From positions 1 through 64,000 of the forward strand of contig NZ_JAINZP010000023.1 in the NCBI RefSeq assembly GCF_020166435.1: DNA of 64,000 bases, written 5' to 3'. The notes below the pieces were generated by a model. That model was not told where the DNA came from. It searched no databases and saw only the letters and a list, made by a program, of their open reading frames with translations. A program made the position numbers and the translations under genes. This document shows, one piece after another, positions 55,028 to 64,000 of the stretch. This DNA comes from Pectobacterium versatile. Its GTDB lineage: Bacteria; Pseudomonadota; Gammaproteobacteria; Enterobacterales; Enterobacteriaceae. Each line of letters starts with the position of its first letter. Position 1 is the first letter of the stretch.

Positions 55028-57655
55028 TTACAGCTTAGCAGCAACCCAAGATTCAACGCTTGCCAGCGCAGCAGGCAGTGCTGACACGTCTGAACCACCA
55101 GCCTGAGCCATATCTGGGCGACCACCGCCTTTACCGCCAACCTGCTGGGCAACAAACCCAATCAGTTCACCGGCTTTTACACGGTCAGTCAGATCTTTCG
55201 TTACACCAGAAATCAAGCTAACCCGGCCTTCTGCCGCCGTTCCGAGAACGATAACAGCAGATCCAAGCTGATTCTTCAGGTCGTCAACCATCGTGCGCAG
55301 CAGCTTAGGATCCACGTTGTCCAGTTGCGTGACCAGCAACTTCACACCGTTAACCTCTTTTGCTTTGCCAGACAGCGACGAGCTTTCCTGCGCCGCTTGC
55401 TGAGCCTTCAACTGCTGAAGCTCTTTCTCCAACGCGCGGGCACGATCCAGAACAGAGCGTACCTTATCCGTCAGGTTGTGACTATCTCCTTTAAGCAGTT
55501 GCGCGATGTCTTGCAAAACATCACTTTGGCGGTGCAGCGCAGACAGCGCATTCTCACCCGTGGTCGCTTCAATACGACGCACGCCGGCAGCAGTGCCTGA
55601 TTCAGAAATGATCTGGAACAGGCCAATATCACCGGTACGACTTGCGTGCGTGCCGCCACACAGTTCAATGGAGAAATCACCCATCGTCAGAACACGGACA
55701 TGGTCGTCGTACTTCTCGCCGAACAGCGCCATTGCGCCCTTCGCTCTCGCATCATCCAGCGCCATGACATCCGTTTGCACGGTAAGGTTACGGCGGATTT
55801 GCGCGTTAACGATATCTTCAACCTGACGAATCTGCTCAGATTTCATCGCTTCCGTATGTGAGAAGTCAAAACGCAGATAGCTATCGTTAACCAGAGAGCC
55901 TTTCTGCGCGACGTGATCGCCCAGAACCTGACGCAGCGCGGCATGTAGCAGGTGCGTCGCAGAGTGGTTCAGACGAATGCGATCGCGGCGTTGGCTATCA
56001 ACGTTTGCATCGACACTGTCGTTAACACGCAGCGTACCCTGAGTCAGTTTACCGACGTGGCCGATTGCCTGACCGTATTTCTGGGTATCCTGAACGGTAA
56101 AGCTAACACCCGCATTTTTCAGTTCACCCTGGTCACCAACCTGACCACCGGATTCACCATAGAATGGCGTTTCGTTCAGAATCACAACCGCTTCATCACC
56201 TGCCGCAATCTGATCAACCGCGTTTCCATTGTGATAAATCGCAATAACCTTCGCTTGCTGCTGCGTTTTTTCATAGCCGCAGAACGGTGTGTTTTCATCT
56301 ACACGGATGAGGCTGTTGTAATCTACGCCAAATCCGCTGGCTTCGCGTGCGCGCTGGCGCTGAGCCGTCATCGCAGCTTCAAAACCTTCTTCATCGACTT
56401 TCAGGCCGCGCTCGCGGCACACATCGGCAGTGAGGTCGACAGGGAAACCATAGGTGTCATACAGGCGGAAGGCCGTTTCACCATCAAGAGTATCCCCTTT
56501 CAGGTTTTTAATTTCTTCGTCCAGCAGAGACAAGCCGCGTTCCAGCGTGCGGGCAAACTGCTCTTCTTCCGTCTTCAGCGCTTGCTCAACCACAGACTGC
56601 TGTTTTTTCAATTCTTCAGCTGCTGGCCCCATGACGTGAATCAGCGGCGCAACCAGTTTGTAGAAGAAAGCATCCGTAGCGCCCAGCATATTACCGTGGC
56701 GCGCAGCGCGGCGGATAATACGGCGCAGAACATAACCACGGTTTTCATTAGATGGCATCACGCCATCGGCAATCAGGAACGCACAAGAGCGGATATGGTC
56801 GGCGATAACACGCAGCGATTTATTGGTTAAATCCGTCGTTCCGACGGCTTTCGCTACTGCATCAATCAGCGTTTTGAACAAATCAATGTCATAGTTTGAA
56901 TTGACGTGCTGCAAGACAGCAGAAACGCGCTCTAACCCCATGCCAGTATCGACGGAAGGTTTTGGCAGTGGCAACATTGTGCCGTCAACCTGACGGTTGA
57001 ACTGCATGAACACCAGGTTCCAGATTTCGATATAGCGATCGCCATCTTCATCAGGGCTTCCCGGCGGGCCACCTGCGATGTGCTCACCGTGATCGTAGAA
57101 AATCTCGGTACATGGACCACACGGCCCCGTTTCGCCCATCTGCCAGAAATTATCAGAGGCGTAAGGTCCGCCTTTGTTATCACCAATACGAATAATTCTT
57201 TCGCGCGGTACGCCAACTTCATCAGCCCAAATGTCGTAGGCTTCATCATCTGTTGCGTATACCGTTACCCACAGTTTTTCTTTCGGCAGATTGAACCACT
57301 GAGGAGACGTCAGCAATTCCCACGCATAGCGAATCGCATCATGTTTGAAGTAGTCACCGAAGCTGAAGTTACCCAGCATTTCAAAGAAGGTGTGGTGGCG
57401 TGCGGTATAACCTACATTTTCCAGGTCATTATGTTTACCACCGGCACGTACGCAGCGCTGCGAGGTCGTCGCTCGGACATAGTTACGTTTATCCAGACCG
57501 AGGAACACATCTTTGAACTGGTTCATACCCGCATTGGTGAATAACAATGTCGGATCGTTGTTCGGCACCAGAGAGCTGCTATCAACAACCTGGTGTCCCT
57601 TACTGTGGAAAAAATCGAGAAACGCTTGACGGATCTCAGCGGTGCTCTTGCTCAT
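55028..57655 (-). CDS. alaS: Alanyl-tRNA synthetase
   Basis: 875 aa (E. coli 876). Class II catalytic core at the N-terminus ([31 protein letters not shown]). Editing domain zinc site [10 protein letters not shown] and [14 protein letters not shown]-Ala domain with [12 protein letters not shown] at the end. Confidence 0.97.
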   Translation of the reverse strand: MSKSTAEIRQAFLDFFHSKGHQVVDSSSLVPNNDPTLLFTNAGMNQFKDVFLGLDKRNYVRATTSQRCVRAGGKHNDLENVGYTARHHTFFEMLGNFSFGDYFKHDAIRYAWELLTSPQWFNLPKEKLWVTVYATDDEAYDIWADEVGVPRERIIRIGDNKGGPYASDNFWQMGETGPCGPCTEIFYDHGEHIAGGPPGSPDEDGDRYIEIWNLVFMQFNRQVDGTMLPLPKPSVDTGMGLERVSAVLQHVNSNYDIDLFKTLIDAVAKAVGTTDLTNKSLRVIADHIRSCAFLIADGVMPSNENRGYVLRRIIRRAARHGNMLGATDAFFYKLVAPLIHVMGPAAEELKKQQSVVEQALKTEEEQFARTLERGLSLLDEEIKNLKGDTLDGETAFRLYDTYGFPVDLTADVCRERGLKVDEEGFEAAMTAQRQRAREASGFGVDYNSLIRVDENTPFCGYEKTQQQAKVIAIYHNGNAVDQIAAGDEAVVILNETPFYGESGGQVGDQGELKNAGVSFTVQDTQKYGQAIGHVGKLTQGTLRVNDSVDANVDSQRRDRIRLNHSATHLLHAALRQVLGDHVAQKGSLVNDSYLRFDFSHTEAMKSEQIRQVEDIVNAQIRRNLTVQTDVMALDDARAKGAMALFGEKYDDHVRVLTMGDFSIELCGGTHASRTGDIGLFQIISESGTAAGVRRIEATTGENALSALHRQSDVLQDIAQLLKGDSHNLTDKVRSVLDRARALEKELQQLKAQQAAQESSSLSGKAKEVNGVKLLVTQLDNVDPKLLRTMVDDLKNQLGSAVIVLGTAAEGRVSLISGVTKDLTDRVKAGELIGFVAQQVGGKGGGRPDMAQAGGSDVSALPAALASVESWVAAKL

Positions 57656-57792
57656 AATTGTCCTGGAATCAAGCTAGAAGAACAGATCGCGGGCAAGGTT
57701 AGTCCAGCATACTGACGTTACCGAGCAACTCACGAACAAAAAGTGGGAATAAGATAAATTTTCTTCGATGGGAAGTAAAATCCCGTGTGCGT

Positions 57793-58281
57793 TCAATCTG
57801 AAAAATTCGTATAAATTGACTGGATTTCTTCATGAAAGAAGCCACGATAGAGCAGATATCGCTGATGTTTGACTTTGTCTTTCCATTCATCGGACAGAGG
57901 ATGCCCGAATTTTCGTTCCACAACCGATTTCGCCAGCGCACACCAATCGATATCACTCTCGTTTAATGCTGCGGCTAACGTTGTTTTATCGATTCCTTTC
58001 TGGCTTAGCTCCATTTTGATCCGCTGGGCACCATAGCCTTTGCGGCTCCGGCTGCTGATATAGCGGCGAGCATAGCGCTCGTCATCCAGCCAACCATGTT
58101 CCTTGCAGTACGCAATAGCCGCTTCCACATCTTCTGCAGCAGCTGTGGCTTCATTTGCTTCATCTTCTGCTTTTGCGCTTTCTGACTTATATAAATACGC
58201 CGCACATTTGCGGCGTATTTCGGTTTCACTATAATCGCGAACAGAAAGCACATTCATCGCATAGCGTAATGGTTTATTCAT
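57793..58281 (-). CDS. recX: RecA regulator RecX
   Basis: 162 aa (E. coli 166), three-helix repeats (AMNVLSVRDYSETEIRRKCAAYLY; ARRYISSRSRKGYGAQRIKMELSQKGID). Caps RecA filaments. 45 bp downstream of recA, made by readthrough, so SOS-controlled. Confidence 0.95.
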   Translation of the reverse strand: MNKPLRYAMNVLSVRDYSETEIRRKCAAYLYKSESAKAEDEANEATAAAEDVEAAIAYCKEHGWLDDERYARRYISSRSRKGYGAQRIKMELSQKGIDKTTLAAALNESDIDWCALAKSVVERKFGHPLSDEWKDKVKHQRYLLYRGFFHEEIQSIYTNFSD

Positions 58282-58326
58282 CCATCTACCCGCTGAAGTG
58301 CTCTGTCGGCGATAATTCAGCCACCA

Positions 58327-59400
58327 TTAAAACTCTTCATTGCCTTCACCAGCGAATTCATCTTCGTCACGGCTATTACTGGCAGCGGCAGGCGTCAGTT
58401 CATTGCCTTTATGCAGCAGCATTTCACGCAATTTCTTATCCAGTTCAGCGGCAATCGTCGGGTTCTCTTTCAGGAAATTGCAGGCATTGGCTTTACCCTG
58501 ACCGATCTTATCGCCGTTGTAGCTATACCAGGCACCGGCTTTTTCGATCAGCTTGTGTTTCACACCCAGGTCAACCAGCTCACCGTGGATATTGATGCCT
58601 TCGCCGTACAGAATTTGGAATTCAGCCTGTTTAAACGGTGCTGCTACTTTATTCTTCACCACTTTCACGCGGGTTTCGCTGCCGACAACTTCTTCGCCTT
58701 CCTTGATAGCGCCAGTACGACGAATATCCAGACGAACAGAGGCGTAAAACTTCAGTGCGTTACCACCGGTAGTGGTTTCAGGGTTACCGAACATCACACC
58801 GATCTTCATACGAATCTGGTTAATGAAGATCAGCAGCGTATTGGCTTGCTTCAGGTTACCCGCCAGTTTACGCATAGCCTGGCTCATCATACGTGCAGCC
58901 AGCCCCATGTGGGAGTCACCGATTTCACCTTCAATTTCGGCTTTCGGCGTCAATGCTGCAACGGAGTCGACGATGATAACGTCAACAGCGCCAGAGCGCG
59001 TTAGTGCATCACAGATCTCCAACGCTTGCTCGCCGGTATCCGGCTGAGAACACAGCAAGTTATCGATATCTACGCCAAGCTTTTTCGCATAAATCGGGTC
59101 CAGCGCATGCTCAGCATCGATAAACGCACACGTTTTGCCTTCGCGCTGAGCGGCAGCAATAACCTGTAAGGTCAGCGTTGTTTTACCAGAAGATTCCGGG
59201 CCATAAATCTCAACGATACGCCCCATCGGTAAACCACCGGCGCCCAGAGCGATATCAAGAGACAAAGAGCCTGTAGAAATGGTTTCAACATCCATTGAGC
59301 GATCCTCGCCCAACCGCATGATAGAACCTTTACCAAATTGCTTTTCGATTTGGCCCAGTGCTGCCGCAAGTGCCTTTTGTTTGTTCTCATCAATAGCCAT
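58327..59400 (-). CDS. recA: Recombinase RecA
   Basis: 357 aa. Walker [10 protein letters not shown] (about 67-75), [16 protein letters not shown]1/L2 loops ([30 protein letters not shown]). The start at [10 protein letters not shown] has AGGAG upstream; five extra in-frame codons exist before it. The acidic C-terminus [13 protein letters not shown] is shorter in similarity to E. coli but of the same type. SOS-induced; its activation would trigger the prophage's LexA-controlled gene. Confidence 0.98.
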   Translation of the reverse strand: MAIDENKQKALAAALGQIEKQFGKGSIMRLGEDRSMDVETISTGSLSLDIALGAGGLPMGRIVEIYGPESSGKTTLTLQVIAAAQREGKTCAFIDAEHALDPIYAKKLGVDIDNLLCSQPDTGEQALEICDALTRSGAVDVIIVDSVAALTPKAEIEGEIGDSHMGLAARMMSQAMRKLAGNLKQANTLLIFINQIRMKIGVMFGNPETTTGGNALKFYASVRLDIRRTGAIKEGEEVVGSETRVKVVKNKVAAPFKQAEFQILYGEGINIHGELVDLGVKHKLIEKAGAWYSYNGDKIGQGKANACNFLKENPTIAAELDKKLREMLLHKGNELTPAAASNSRDEDEFAGEGNEEF

Positions 59401-59477
59401 TTCTGCTCCTGTCATGCGGCGTAGCGCTGCTGTCTCTACGCGGCTGCTTAATCATGAATTGCCGAATAATTACTGAC

Positions 59478-59505
59478 ATTATACTGTATGCGCATACAGC
59501 ATCAA
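59478..59505 (-). promoter_or_regulatory. recA promoter with LexA box
   Basis: On the minus strand, TTGATG, 16 bp, TATAAT. The 16-bp spacer is exactly CTGTATGCGCATACAG (59484-59499), the LexA operator. It directly abuts the pncC stop. Confidence 0.95.
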
Positions 59506-59507
59506 GG

Positions 59508-60002
59508 TTATTTTTTCAGAAACGTGTCGAGCAACGTTTGCAGCGCAAAATGGACCGATTGCAGACGCACCGCGTTTCTGTCTCCGCTGAACCGCATTGT
59601 CCGGGCCAATGCCTCACCCTGTTTGTCTGTGAAGCCAAACCACACCGTGCCGACAGGCTTCTCTTCGGTCCCCCCGTCTGGCCCGGCGACGCCGCTTACC
59701 GATATGGAAAAATCGGCATCGGCGGCCTGTAAAGCCCCTGCAGCCATCTCATTGACGACGGCTTCACTCACCGCGCCATGCCGTTCCAGTGTTTCTGCGT
59801 TCACATTCACCAGACGCTGCTTGGCCAGATTGCTGTATGTCACAAAGCCGTAGTCAAACCAGCCAGAACTACCTGCGATATCGGTAATAGACTTAGCCAA
59901 CCAGCCTCCGGTGCAGGATTCTGCACACGTCAACGTGGCACCACGCGCCTTCAGTTTTTCACCCACCAAAGCACTTAACCGCAGAATGTCAGCTTCCGTC
60001 AT
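59508..60002 (-). CDS. pncC: Nicotinamide-nucleotide amidohydrolase PncC
   Basis: 164 aa, CinA C-terminal family: LTCAESCTGGWLAKSITDIAGSSGWFDYGFVTYSN and ISVSGVAGPDGG. Deamidates NMN in the NAD salvage cycle. Adjacent to recA as in E. coli (ygaD). Confidence 0.94.
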   Translation of the reverse strand: MTEADILRLSALVGEKLKARGATLTCAESCTGGWLAKSITDIAGSSGWFDYGFVTYSNLAKQRLVNVNAETLERHGAVSEAVVNEMAAGALQAADADFSISVSGVAGPDGGTEEKPVGTVWFGFTDKQGEALARTMRFSGDRNAVRLQSVHFALQTLLDTFLKK

Positions 60003-60237
60003 TGCTGCCTCATCTTAATCAAGGATTGTTGGGTCAGGGTAACACTTTTCCCCGAAAAAGACGTCCCGCTGCACGGTATGCGAAGCGCATAGCAAAGAAG
60101 ATGAAAAAGGGATGAAAACCGAAGAAGAGCGAATAAAACGCCGCCGAATAGTCAGAGAGAAAATAGCACTACCCTAATAGATTGTCGGTCGGCAGGGATA
60201 CAGAGGGAATAAGAGTCATTAATAGTGATGGGACAAT

Positions 60238-60573
60238 TTACATACAGCCAGCGCAACTGGTGCATCGCCAGTCCTGCTTATTTATAGCCTGAAAGAAATA
60301 TCTAAAATAGCACTCTTCGATAGGGATATTATTTTCTTCAAAGCTATCGGCCAGCCAGTCGATATTTTCCAGAATCCAATCATCCTCATCTAACCCGTCG
60401 CGGTACATTTCATCATCAGGATCGATGATAGAGTAAATCCCTATCGTTCCCATATGATTTTCTTTATATTTTTCCGGTAACGTGAACTCTTTTTCTTTAT
60501 AAGATATCAACCAGTGGCCGTGGCAAAGTAGGTTGCCATTGCGACTCCACTTAGCAACAAATGGGTTACTCAT
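60238..60573 (-). CDS. Hypothetical protein with C-terminal Cys cluster
   Basis: 111 aa from MSNPFVAKWSRNGNLLCHGHWLI. Compact alpha/beta, acidic middle (DPDDEMYRDGLDEDDWILENIDWLADSFEENN), ending in CTSCAGCM, a possible metal or redox motif. I do not recognise the family. Size, acidity and isolation resemble immunity or antitoxin proteins, but no toxin gene is near. The start is chosen at the second Met, with AGGAA upstream. Confidence 0.6.
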   Translation of the reverse strand: MSNPFVAKWSRNGNLLCHGHWLISYKEKEFTLPEKYKENHMGTIGIYSIIDPDDEMYRDGLDEDDWILENIDWLADSFEENNIPIEECYFRYFFQAINKQDWRCTSCAGCM

Positions 60574-61054
60574 ATTTATTCCTACCAGCATAAAAGCTAG
60601 CTATAAACGTATCACGACATATTTATAAAGTATAATCACCTCACAATCAATGTGCTATTTACAAGCCAGAATATAGGGGTAAACATCTTTTACATCTTAA
60701 TAGGTATAAACCCATTAGCGATAAATTGATAAATATCAATTCACATGGAAATAAAATATCTAGACAGGGAAAGATAAATAAAAAAAGCCCACTAAAAATA
60801 GTGGGCGGGGTACTGCTATTATCGTTATGTAAAAACCCTGGTGTTTTGCGGCACATCATTCGGCTTCTGTCTGATACTTACAGTACCGAACGAACATTAA
60901 CGCAACATTAGGCGTGGAAAAATCCTGACGATTGCTGTGATAGCCAGCACCAACACTATCGCCACCGTCTCCGCTTTGCTTCGTTGGTCGAGATCGGTCA
61001 GAATGGCGTGCACATGCCCATAAAGGGGTAATAATCCATTAGGGAGGATGACGG
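60574..61054. other. 480-nt gap with FNR-like palindrome and minus-strand terminator
   Basis: No convincing gene. AATTGATAAATATCAATT contains a perfect FNR consensus TTGAT-N4-ATCAA (60726-60739), but no -10 element lies at the expected distance. GCCCACT/AGTGGGC with seven T residues on the minus strand (60778-60806) is a terminator with no visible gene before it. A GGGAGG ribosome site at 61042 serves the next gene. Confidence 0.5.
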
Positions 61055-61543
61055 GTGTTTCCCTCTTTCTTAAGAAGAACAGCAGCGAAAAACGGCAGCT
61101 ATGCCAATGAAATCAGCAGCAGCATTACGATCAATCGCCCAGCGGAACGCTTGTTTGATCTCTGGCGCAAACCGGAAACGTTGCCGATCCTGATGGGCCA
61201 TTTCGCCAGTATCGAGATACTGAACTATACCGATTCTAACTGGCGGATTAACACACCGATTGGCGCGCTCATTGAATGGCAGGCTCGTATTATTGATGAA
61301 AAACTGGGGGAGTATATCCACTGGCGTTCGCTGGAAGGGGCTCGGGTTCCCAATGAAGGCCGGCTTTCTTTTCAAGCTGCCACATCGGAAGCGGGTACAA
61401 CCGTAACACTGACGATTCGCTACAATCCACCGGGGGGGGTGATTGGGAAAAAGATCGGCCAAATGTTTGATATGTTTTCTCGCGATATGCTGACGAAAAC
61501 GCTCTATCGTTTCAAAAAATTAGCTGAGGATGAGCTGGCGTAA
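61055..61543 (+). CDS. SRPBCC (START/cyclase-like) family protein
   Basis: 162 aa from a GTG start 7 nt after GGGAGG. Pattern of polyketide cyclase/dehydrase-type SRPBCC proteins: SSSITINRPAERLFDLWRKPETLPILMGHFASIEIL and a C-terminal helix after NPPGGVIGKKIGQMFD. Hydrophobic-cavity fold; ligand unknown. Related proteins (YgaP/CoxG-like) may act in lipid or quinone handling. Confidence 0.75.
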   Translation: MFPSFLRRTAAKNGSYANEISSSITINRPAERLFDLWRKPETLPILMGHFASIEILNYTDSNWRINTPIGALIEWQARIIDEKLGEYIHWRSLEGARVPNEGRLSFQAATSEAGTTVTLTIRYNPPGGVIGKKIGQMFDMFSRDMLTKTLYRFKKLAEDELA

Positions 61544-61625
61544 GCCGCATCAGACACCATAGCAACAGGTCATCATTGACCGTTTTTCTGAACTGACGAA
61601 AACACCCCACTAAAAGGAACGTAGA

Positions 61626-62300
61626 ATGCTGGAATTGATTCAAACCATTGGTCTTGGTCTGGTGTTAATCCTACCACTCGCGAACCCACTGACAACGGTA
61701 GCGGTATTTTTAGCGATGTCCGGCAACATGAGCCAAGGGGAACGAAATCGTCAGATCTTTCAAGCCTCGCTTTACGTCTTCATCATTATGACCGTCGCGT
61801 ACTATGCGGGTCAGATCGTGATGAATACCTTCGGAATTTCCATTCCTGGATTGCGCATTGCTGGTGGACTTATCGTGGCATTTATCGGTTTTCGCATGCT
61901 CTTTCCTCAGCAAAAGCCAGAACATGCACCTGAAGTCAAAAGCAAAAAAGAAGAAATTAACGACAGTATCTCTGCCAATGACGTCAATATCGCCTTCGTT
62001 CCACTGGCGATGCCAAGCACCGCAGGGCCAGGAACCATTGCCCTCATCATCAGTTCTGCCTCACAAATCAAGAGCGGCGTCGACATCACGCCATGGGTGA
62101 TTAACGTTGCCCCTGTACTCACGTTTATGTTGATCAGCTTGATCGTCTGGCTCAGCCTGAAAAGTTCTGGCCTGATTATGCGTCTGATCGGGAAAAGCGG
62201 CATTGAAGCCATTTCACGGCTGATGGGATTCCTGCTGGTTTGCATGGGCGTGCAGTTCATCATAAACGGTACACTGGAGATCGTGCATTCTCTCCCTTAA
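61626..62300 (+). CDS. marC: MarC family inner-membrane protein
   Basis: 224 aa, six membrane helices; nearly E. coli MarC in key stretches ([85 protein letters not shown]). Once linked to multiple antibiotic resistance, but its role is undetermined. It is away from marRAB here. Confidence 0.92.
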   Translation: MLELIQTIGLGLVLILPLANPLTTVAVFLAMSGNMSQGERNRQIFQASLYVFIIMTVAYYAGQIVMNTFGISIPGLRIAGGLIVAFIGFRMLFPQQKPEHAPEVKSKKEEINDSISANDVNIAFVPLAMPSTAGPGTIALIISSASQIKSGVDITPWVINVAPVLTFMLISLIVWLSLKSSGLIMRLIGKSGIEAISRLMGFLLVCMGVQFIINGTLEIVHSLP

Positions 62301-62449
62301 GTTGAAACGTTGCCAGATAGCCCAATTAGCGTCTATAACTTTGAATAGCGGGATTTATTTAACGGCCGTAAGAGATGTTCAGCCTGTGTTACATAACAAC
62401 AATAAAGATTAATTTTTTGCTTACCTAGCGGAAAGTAGGTGCGGCCACC

Positions 62450-64000
62450 ATGAAAATAAGAAAACGGTTCTCAATCAATTTACGTTCACTCATTTTATCC
62501 CTCGCCATTGTCAGCATGATCATTACGCTGACTAACGCTTATGTTGCCGTTTATAACGTACAGAAGAAGCTCATTACCGATCAGATACTGAGTTCAAACC
62601 TTAACTATTCGTCCAAATTAGCGGCTACCACAGAAAGCTTTTTGTCTTCGGCACAGAAGGAGTTGGCTTACAGCGCGGCATCAGTCGCTGAGAGTTTTAG
62701 TGACGATGCTGCGCTACTGGAGAAAAGTGAACAGACATACCGCATGAGCCAAAGTTTTAATTCTATTTTCGTTGCGGATACCCAGAATAAGATACAAGCG
62801 GTTTACCCAACCTCGCTGAACCTGAAAGGAAATACACTGACTTCAGAGGCCAGTAAGCTGGCGTTGGAGGAACAAAAGCCGTTAATCAGCCAGCCTTATG
62901 TCTCCATGACAGGGAATCTACTCGTATTGGTTTCCTCCCCCATAAAAGATAAACAAGGAAATTATCTCGGTTACATCGGCGGGACGATTTATTTAAAAAG
63001 CAAAAGCGTCTTAAACGAATTCATGAATACCCATTTCTATAACGATTACTCCAGCGTTTACGTTATCGATAAAAGCGGGATTGTTCTCTATCATCAGGAT
63101 AAACAATGGGTCGGCAAGCCCGTCAGCGACGAAAGAATCAAAGCGGTATTTCAGAACAAGAAGAGTGGCACCGCCGCCATGCCCGATATGCAGGGCATGC
63201 CGTCTCTGGCGGGTTTCGATACGGTCAATTCATCCGGCTGGATCATCATTACCTTACACCCTTCTCAAACCGTTATCGATTTGCTCGACAGCGTGATGCG
63301 ATCCGTCTTATATGAAGGTGCGCCAGTGATGATATTAACGCTTATTGCTCTCACCCTACTCGCTTTCTCTATTGCCAACCCTCTGCGCTTACTGGCCGTT
63401 TCTGCCAGTAAAATGGAGGAACCCGATGTCATTGAAAAAATTAAGAAAGTCCCCTCCTGGTATTTTGAGGTTGACCAGCTAAAACGCGTCATTCTTTTCG
63501 GTACTCTGCTGCTACACAAACGAATTGGCAAACTGAGTTTGCAAGCCCACACCGATCCGCTCACCGGGTTACTCAACCGCCGTGGTATCTATGAAAACAT
63601 CGAACTCATTCTGTCGAAGAGTCATCAGGTTGCCGCTATCGTGATTGATATCGACCACTTCAAACACGTGAATGATACCTATGGGCACAATGTTGGCGAC
63701 GATGTCATCAGGATACTGGCTAAAAACATAAAACAGGGTTCACGCGAATCCGATCTGATCGGCCGTACCGGAGGGGAGGAGTTCCTCGCGCTCTTGCCCG
63801 ATACGGACATAGAGCAAGCCGCCGAAATTGCCGAACGGCTGCGTAAAAAAGTCGAAAAAATGCCGCTGCCCATTCCTGAAAACATCACAATTTCATTAGG
63901 CGTCACCTGTTTTATTCCGGGAGAGGAGCAGATCGATAGCGTTTTGAAAATCGCGGATGATGCCCTTTATCAGGCTAAGCATGAAGGCAGAAACCGAGTC
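62450..64000 (+). CDS. Membrane diguanylate cyclase with dCACHE sensor (cut by window end)
   Basis: First 517 codons; no stop before the edge. Membrane helix 1 (about 13-33), periplasmic dCACHE domain (about 40-280, YVIDKSGIVLYHQD; SGWIIITLHPSQTVIDLL), membrane helix 2 (about 290-310), then GGDEF domain with active-site GGEEF and product-inhibition site RESD five residues before it. Should make c-di-GMP in response to a periplasmic ligand. The leader just before the ATG can form the small hairpins ACCTA/TAGGT and GGTG/CACC around the ribosome site. Confidence 0.93.
   Translation, partial: MKIRKRFSINLRSLILSLAIVSMIITLTNAYVAVYNVQKKLITDQILSSNLNYSSKLAATTESFLSSAQKELAYSAASVAESFSDDAALLEKSEQTYRMSQSFNSIFVADTQNKIQAVYPTSLNLKGNTLTSEASKLALEEQKPLISQPYVSMTGNLLVLVSSPIKDKQGNYLGYIGGTIYLKSKSVLNEFMNTHFYNDYSSVYVIDKSGIVLYHQDKQWVGKPVSDERIKAVFQNKKSGTAAMPDMQGMPSLAGFDTVNSSGWIIITLHPSQTVIDLLDSVMRSVLYEGAPVMILTLIALTLLAFSIANPLRLLAVSASKMEEPDVIEKIKKVPSWYFEVDQLKRVILFGTLLLHKRIGKLSLQAHTDPLTGLLNRRGIYENIELILSKSHQVAAIVIDIDHFKHVNDTYGHNVGDDVIRILAKNIKQGSRESDLIGRTGGEEFLALLPDTDIEQAAEIAERLRKKVEKMPLPIPENITISLGVTCFIPGEEQIDSVLKIADDALYQAKHEGRNRV

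Noticed and set aside
55952-56830. 292-codon open frame antisense to alaS.
   Set aside because: Fully inside a highly conserved gene on the other strand, with no family features; a reading-frame shadow.
60108-60176. 21-codon basic ORF MKTEEERIKRRRIVREKIALP.
   Set aside because: The ribosome site abuts the ATG with no spacing, and nothing else supports translation.
60765-60806. Possible third copy of the small-RNA unit (CAGGGAAAG followed by a GCCCACT/AGTGGGC hairpin).
   Set aside because: The shared 9-mer is short, hairpin 1 and the TATAAACGTTTATA promoter are absent, and the T tract is on the opposite strand.
60899-61050. Minus-strand frame with ETVAIVLVLAITAIVRIF, a possible small membrane protein.
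   Set aside because: No start codon with a ribosome site in frame; it may be a decayed gene, but the evidence is too thin to list.

Overview
The window is chromosomal DNA of an enterobacterium, most likely a soft-rot species (Pectobacterium or a close relative). This is inferred from the core gene order clpB-pgeF-rluD-bamD-raiA-pheL-pheA-tyrA-aroF ... rplS-trmD-rimM-rpsP-ffh-ypjD-luxS-micA-gshA-yqaA-yqaB-tRNA-Arg x3-tRNA-Ser-csrA-alaS-recX-recA-pncC, and from protein sequences close to, but clearly different from, those of Escherichia coli. No species marker was checked.

Layout. 1-12.8 kb: protein quality control (clpB with a sigma-32 promoter), outer-membrane assembly (bamD), ribosome hibernation (raiA) and the aromatic amino-acid block (pheL attenuator-pheA, and divergent aroF-tyrA). 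A LytTR response regulator without its kinase, a small lipoprotein and a methyltransferase of unknown substrate follow. 12.8-45.5 kb: a complete P2/186-type prophage inserted at the 3' end of rplS. It is bounded by a 57-bp perfect direct repeat, with integrase arm sites at both ends. 45.5-60 kb: the rpsP operon, ffh, luxS/micA/gshA, the arg/ser tRNA cluster, csrA, alaS and the recA-recX SOS locus. 60-64 kb: an unknown small protein, an SRPBCC protein, marC and a membrane diguanylate cyclase cut by the window edge.

The prophage has every P2 function in P2 order: int, repressor, cox, cII, gpB, gpA (rolling-circle initiator), an SOS-controlled tum-position gene, cos, Q-P-O-N-M-L-X, a lysis cassette (holin, SAR endolysin, LysB/LysC spanins), R-S, V-W-J-I-H, FI-FII-E(E')-T-U-D and ogr. 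It looks inducible: the tum-position gene has the same 16-bp LexA box as the host recA promoter. Integration swaps the last codons and terminator of rplS for phage copies, so the ribosomal-protein operon stays intact.

Foreign cargo sits at two places. Between cos and the portal gene is a two-gene unit (DUF262 ParB-like protein plus HEPN-type RNase), a likely anti-phage or toxin-antitoxin system. Between the tail-fibre and sheath genes is an inverted acyltransferase gene, probably for surface modification. Beside the acyltransferase is a compact promoter-hairpin-terminator unit whose homologue lies on the chromosome just outside attL. The two copies share a promoter palindrome and an upstream inverted repeat, and their RNA hairpins carry pairing-preserving substitutions. 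This looks like an undescribed small-RNA family and is the most unexpected structure in the window.
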